Shown: positions 61,084 through 64,000 of the stretch, piece after piece
Position numbering within the stretch: position 1 is the stretch's first letter
How the letters are laid out: each line of letters opens with the position of its first letter
Assembly (NCBI GenBank): GCA_965200525.1
Contig: OZ241368.1
Coordinates: 3,162,001 to 3,226,000 of the forward strand
Source of the DNA: JANNPJ01 sp965200525
GTDB lineage: Bacteria; Actinomycetota; Actinomycetes; Actinomycetales; Kineosporiaceae
DNA length: 64,000 nt
Direction of reading: 5' to 3'
Notes under the pieces: generated by a model
What the model saw: the letters and a program-made list of their open reading frames with translations, nothing else
What the model was told of the DNA's origin: nothing
Databases searched by the model: none
Position numbers and translations under genes: made by a program

Positions 61084-61886
61084 CCGCCGTCACCGGCACC
61101 GTGTCCCGTCCGACCCGCCGGACGGCGGAACCGATCCGGCCGATCCCGATGAGCCGGATCGTCTCGGTCGAACTGCGCAAGATGTTCGACACCCGCTCCG
61201 GGTTCTGGCTGATGGCCAGCGTCGTGATCGTCTCGGTGATCGCCACCGGCGCGGTCATCATCTTCGCCCCGGACGACCAGATCACCTACGGGTCCTTCGC
61301 CGGGGCGGTCGGGTTCCCGATGTCGGTGATCCTGCCGATGATCGCCGTCCTGGCCGTGACCGGCGAGTGGAGCCAGCGCAGCGGGCTGACCACCTTCACC
61401 CTGGTGCCGCACCGGCAGCGGGTGGTGCTGGCCAAGCTGTACGCGACGGTCGCGGTGGCCGTGGTCTCGATGGTGGTGGCCATGGTGATCGGCGTGCTCG
61501 GCAACCTGCTCGGCGCGGCCGTCACCGGGGTCGACCTGACCTGGGACATGTCGGTCAGTGACCTGCTCTACGTGGTCTTCGGCAACGTGCTCGGCCTGCT
61601 GATCGGCTTCATGATCGGCGTGCTGGTGCGCAACTCGCCGGGGGCGATCGTCGGCTACTTCGTCTACGCCTACGTGCTGCCCGGCCTGTTCAGCCTGCTG
61701 GCTCAGAACGCCCACTGGTTCGAGAACGTCCGCCCGTGGGTCGACTTCCGGCTGGCTCAGGGCAGCCTCTTCGACGGCGACCTGACCGGCGAGCAGTGGG
61801 CCAACCTCGGCGTCACCTCGGTGATCTGGCTGATCCTGCCGCTGCTGGCCGGGATCGCCCTGGTGATGCGGTCCGAGGTCAAGTAG
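61080..61886 (+). CDS. ABC-2 type permease
   Basis: 268 residues with six hydrophobic helices after an N-terminal cytoplasmic segment (VELRKMFDTRSGFWLMASVVIVSVIATGAVII is the amphipathic entry and helix 1). Others include FPMSVILPMIAVLAVTGEW and LGLLIGFMIGVLVRNSPGAIVGYFVYAYVLP. It pairs with the preceding ATPase, with a four-base overlap. Substrate unknown; export is typical for this group. Confidence 0.9.
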   Translation: MTAVTGTVSRPTRRTAEPIRPIPMSRIVSVELRKMFDTRSGFWLMASVVIVSVIATGAVIIFAPDDQITYGSFAGAVGFPMSVILPMIAVLAVTGEWSQRSGLTTFTLVPHRQRVVLAKLYATVAVAVVSMVVAMVIGVLGNLLGAAVTGVDLTWDMSVSDLLYVVFGNVLGLLIGFMIGVLVRNSPGAIVGYFVYAYVLPGLFSLLAQNAHWFENVRPWVDFRLAQGSLFDGDLTGEQWANLGVTSVIWLILPLLAGIALVMRSEVK

Positions 61887-61960
61887 TCGCGGCTCGGGGC
61901 GATCAGACCCCGCACAGCCTCGCGCACCGCCGGCTCGGCCTCGGGCGTCGACGACGATCG

Positions 61961-62614
61961 TCAGCTGATGACGATCCCGTTGACGTCCGGGGCCGAGCCT
62001 TCGTCGTTGTAGAACTTGATCGAGCTGGTGCCGGCCGGCAGCGAGATCGACAGCCGGGTCACGGCCGGGATCATGAGGTCTTTCGCCCCGGCCAGTTTCA
62101 CGACCCGGACCGGATCCTGGTTGACCGCGATCTTCAGCGTCCGCCGGGCCTCGGTCTCGTAGGTGACGGTCAGGGTGCGCCGGCCACCGGTGCGGACGCC
62201 CCGGACGAGCATGATCAGGGTGTTCGGGCCGCCGATGTAGCCGACCCGGCTGCCCCCCTGGCAACTGGCGCACTCGATCACCCGCGCCCCACTGCGCACG
62301 TTGCCCGGATCGGCGGCCAGCAGTCGGATCGGCGTGAACGGTGGCCTGGTCGCGGTGGCCGAGGCCGACACCGCCGGCGGCATCGCCGACGTCAGGATTG
62401 GGGACGGCATCAGGCTGGGGGACGACGTCAGGTTCGGGGACGACGGGCTCGGCCCCGAGGTGCCCCCGGTGGACGGCGTGGAGACGCTCGGCGGTGACGC
62501 GGACGCCGTCCCGGACCGGGCCTGGTTCTTCGGCGCCACCAGCGGCGGCACCAGCACCGTGATCGCGGCGACCGCCGCCACCAGCGCGGCCCAGCCCAGG
62601 CTGCGACCGGTCAC
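61961..62614 (-). CDS. Secreted or anchored protein with carbohydrate-binding-like domain
   Basis: 217 residues. N-terminal helix LGWAALVAAVAAITVLVPPLVA, then a Ser/Pro/Thr-rich linker (residues about 33-92), then a beta-sandwich (IECASCQGGSRVGYIGGPNTLIMLVRGV, RTLTVTYETEARRTLKIAVNQDP, SIKFYNDEGSAPDVNGIVIS). The last part matches CBM35/CBM6-like modules (ending FYNDxGxAPDVDxIxV). A receptor for polysaccharide at the cell surface is plausible. It overlaps the response-regulator gene by four bases and may be in the same operon. Confidence 0.75.
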   Translation of the reverse strand: MTGRSLGWAALVAAVAAITVLVPPLVAPKNQARSGTASASPPSVSTPSTGGTSGPSPSSPNLTSSPSLMPSPILTSAMPPAVSASATATRPPFTPIRLLAADPGNVRSGARVIECASCQGGSRVGYIGGPNTLIMLVRGVRTGGRRTLTVTYETEARRTLKIAVNQDPVRVVKLAGAKDLMIPAVTRLSISLPAGTSSIKFYNDEGSAPDVNGIVIS

Positions 62615-63270
62615 GGGCGGCTGCTCCAGCGGGCGATCGCCTCGGTCCGGCTGCGCACCTGCATCTTGGTGAACACGTTCTGCAGGTGGTTCTTCACCGT
62701 TTTCTCGGTGACCAGCAGCCGGCGTCCGATGGCGGCGTTGGACAGGCCCTCGCCGACCAGGGCCAGCACCTCCTGCTCCCGCTCGGTCAGGGCGAACCGC
62801 AGACGCAGCTGATGCTCATGGTCCCGTCGCTGCTGCGAGGCCCGCTCCTGCGAAACCTGCTCGCGCAGAGCCGAGGTGGCCACCGAGACCGCCAGCGGGG
62901 AGAGCCAGCCCTGACCGTCGGCGGCCGCCTGCACCGCCCGCACCAGCTCGGGCGGGTCGAACTCGCCGTGCACCAGAAAGCCGCGGGCCCCGCCGCGCAG
63001 CATGCTCGCGATCAGCTCCGGGCTGGTGTCGCTGGTCAGCACCAGAACGGCGGACTGCTGGGCCAGTTCGCCGATCACCGAGAGGCCGTCGGCGATCGGC
63101 ATCCGGTAGTCCAGCAGGGTCACGGTCGGCCGCAGCCGCCGGGCCTCGGCCAGGGCCTGCTGCCCGTCCTCGGCCTCGGCCACCACCCGGACCTGGTCGG
63201 CTCCGGCGAGGACGCCGCGCAAGGCGGCCCGCACGATCGGGTTGTCGTCCACGATCAGGACGTCGATCAT
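62611..63270 (-). CDS. NarL/LuxR-type response regulator
   Basis: 219 residues. Receiver: DVLIVDDNPIVRAALRGVL (acidic pair), TLLDYRMPIADGL (phosphoacceptor Asp), VLVLTSDTSPEL (switch Thr). The output LuxR helix-turn-helix is LTEREQEVLALVGEGLSNAAIGRRLLVTEKTVKNHLQNVFTKMQVRSRTEAI. The start overlaps the kinase stop by four bases, so the two form a two-component system. Targets probably include the adjacent surface-protein gene. Confidence 0.95.
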   Translation of the reverse strand: MIDVLIVDDNPIVRAALRGVLAGADQVRVVAEAEDGQQALAEARRLRPTVTLLDYRMPIADGLSVIGELAQQSAVLVLTSDTSPELIASMLRGGARGFLVHGEFDPPELVRAVQAAADGQGWLSPLAVSVATSALREQVSQERASQQRRDHEHQLRLRFALTEREQEVLALVGEGLSNAAIGRRLLVTEKTVKNHLQNVFTKMQVRSRTEAIARWSSRP

Positions 63271-64000
63271 CGGCTCGTCCCGGTGACCGGCAGCAGCCCC
63301 GGAACGGAAACCGCCGTCGGGACGAGCACTTCGAGCGTCGTGCCCCGGCCCGGCGCCGAGATCAGCCGCAGGGTGCCGTTCACCGACCGGGCCCGCTCGG
63401 CCATCCCGACCACGCCGTAGTGCCCGCCGGTTCGCAGGGCCCCCAGATCCTCCGGCACGGTGAAGCCGAAACCGTCGTCCCGGAGCCGAAAACCGAGACC
63501 GTTCCGGGTCCGGGTGATGGCCAGGTCGACCTGCTGAGCGCCGGCGTGGCGGGCGATGTTGTTCAGCGCCTCCTGCAGGATGCGGGTCAGCTCGTACCGG
63601 ATCTCGACCGAGGGCTCGACGTCGGCGATCCGGGCCCGCACCGGGATCGAGCCGGCCTGGGTCCAGCGCCGGCAGATCTCCCGGATCGTCTCGGCGAAGT
63701 CCTGGTCGGGGCGGTCCAGGCGCAGCCCTTCGAGCAGCTCGCGGGCCTGATTGGCGGCGGCCGTGGCGCCCTGCGAGACCGTGCCGGCCAGCTGCTCGGC
63801 CAGCGAGGGGTGGCGGCGCAGCGAGGAGGGCAGGGCCAGGGCCGCGAACGAGACCCCGCGCAGGGTCTTGCTGACCGAGTCGTGCAGCTCCCGGGCCAGC
63901 CGCGAGCGCTCGGCCGCCGCCGCCGAGCGCTGGGCCGAGGCCACCGCCCGCACCGAGAGGTCGACGTAGCGGACCAGAGCCGCGGTGGCCACGGCCGTGC
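63267..64000 (-). CDS. Sensor histidine kinase (HisKA_3), 5' end outside window
   Basis: The visible part has ERSRLARELHDSVSKTLRGVSFAALAL, the HisKA_3 phosphoacceptor histidine, and a HATPase_c domain (YELTRILQEALNNIARHAGAQQ N-box, LRDDGFGFTVPEDLG, HYGVVGMAERARSVNGTL, GRGTTLEVLVP). The frame continues to the right edge, so the sensing N-terminus is missing. It phosphorylates the overlapping LuxR-type regulator; the signal cannot be told here. Confidence 0.92.
   Translation of the reverse strand, partial: TAVATAALVRYVDLSVRAVASAQRSAAAAERSRLARELHDSVSKTLRGVSFAALALPSSLRRHPSLAEQLAGTVSQGATAAANQARELLEGLRLDRPDQDFAETIREICRRWTQAGSIPVRARIADVEPSVEIRYELTRILQEALNNIARHAGAQQVDLAITRTRNGLGFRLRDDGFGFTVPEDLGALRTGGHYGVVGMAERARSVNGTLRLISAPGRGTTLEVLVPTAVSVPGLLPVTGTSR

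Noticed and set aside
60564..62273. 569-codon minus-strand frame opposite the ABC genes
   Set aside because: Antisense shadow of two clear ABC transporter genes; composition is not natural.

Overview
The window is high-GC DNA with GTG/ATG/TTG starts and short overlapping ATGA/GTGA junctions, as expected of an actinobacterium (Actinomycetota). Supporting families include ANTAR and DUF4326 proteins, an actinobacterial DnaE2-like polymerase, F420-type nitroreductase remnants, a sigma factor fused to its own membrane anchor, and many TetR/MarR regulators. I cannot fix the genus from the sequence alone.

Region A (1-12.3 kb) is a catabolic cluster. On the minus strand lie a partial metal-dependent amidohydrolase and a TetR regulator. 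Divergent from them is a tightly coupled plus-strand operon: two-domain extradiol (VOC) dioxygenase, fumarylacetoacetase-family hydrolase, acyl-CoA synthetase, MhpA-like FAD hydroxylase, ACMSD-like amidohydrolase/decarboxylase, MFS transporter and a GH3 beta-glycosidase carrying an extra C-terminal beta-rich domain. I infer uptake and deglycosylation of an aromatic compound, then ring hydroxylation, ring cleavage and C-C bond hydrolysis. The substrate is unknown.

Region B (12.3-33.7 kb) is a graveyard of mobile DNA and broken genes. It holds an IS3-family element with both inverted repeats, a deleted IS481-like miniature, a decayed IS3 orfA, and an IS256-family element with an 8-bp target duplication inside a dnaE2-like gene. 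An IS481 remnant is cut by IS110 material, and two IS110 fragments face each other. Decayed host genes include an ATP-dependent DNA ligase, a GAF-ANTAR protein, a surface protein, a second response regulator and a nitroreductase. Apparently intact genes here are a DUF4326 protein, a sigma factor with a built-in anti-sigma-like tail, a PRC-barrel/DUF2382 stress protein, a response regulator, a DUF1508 pair, and a TetR/metallo-hydrolase pair with a palindromic operator.

Region C (33.7-46.5 kb) carries large genes of unknown function that look like a defence-type island: a 942-residue membrane/TPR protein, a 1061-residue protein with an N-terminal PD-(D/E)xK nuclease domain followed by helical repeats, and an overlapping FRG-domain/PIN-like pair. 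It also has a small membrane protein/HTH pair whose ribosome binding site is buried in a hairpin, and a BLUF photoreceptor.

Region D (46.5-51.7 kb) holds a secreted protein and a tyrosine integrase split by a frameshift. It ends at the 3' half of a tRNA-Arg-like sequence, read here as the attachment site bounding an integrated element that extends to the left.

Region E (51.7-64 kb) looks like ordinary, very GC-rich chromosome: SDR/TetR/metallo-hydrolase with paired palindromic operators, fragments of an ABC permease and a MarR gene, a nucleotidyltransferase-DUF2283 fusion, Kup potassium transporter, MarR/azoreductase with two operators and a strong terminator, an ABC transporter pair, and a two-component system running off the right edge.
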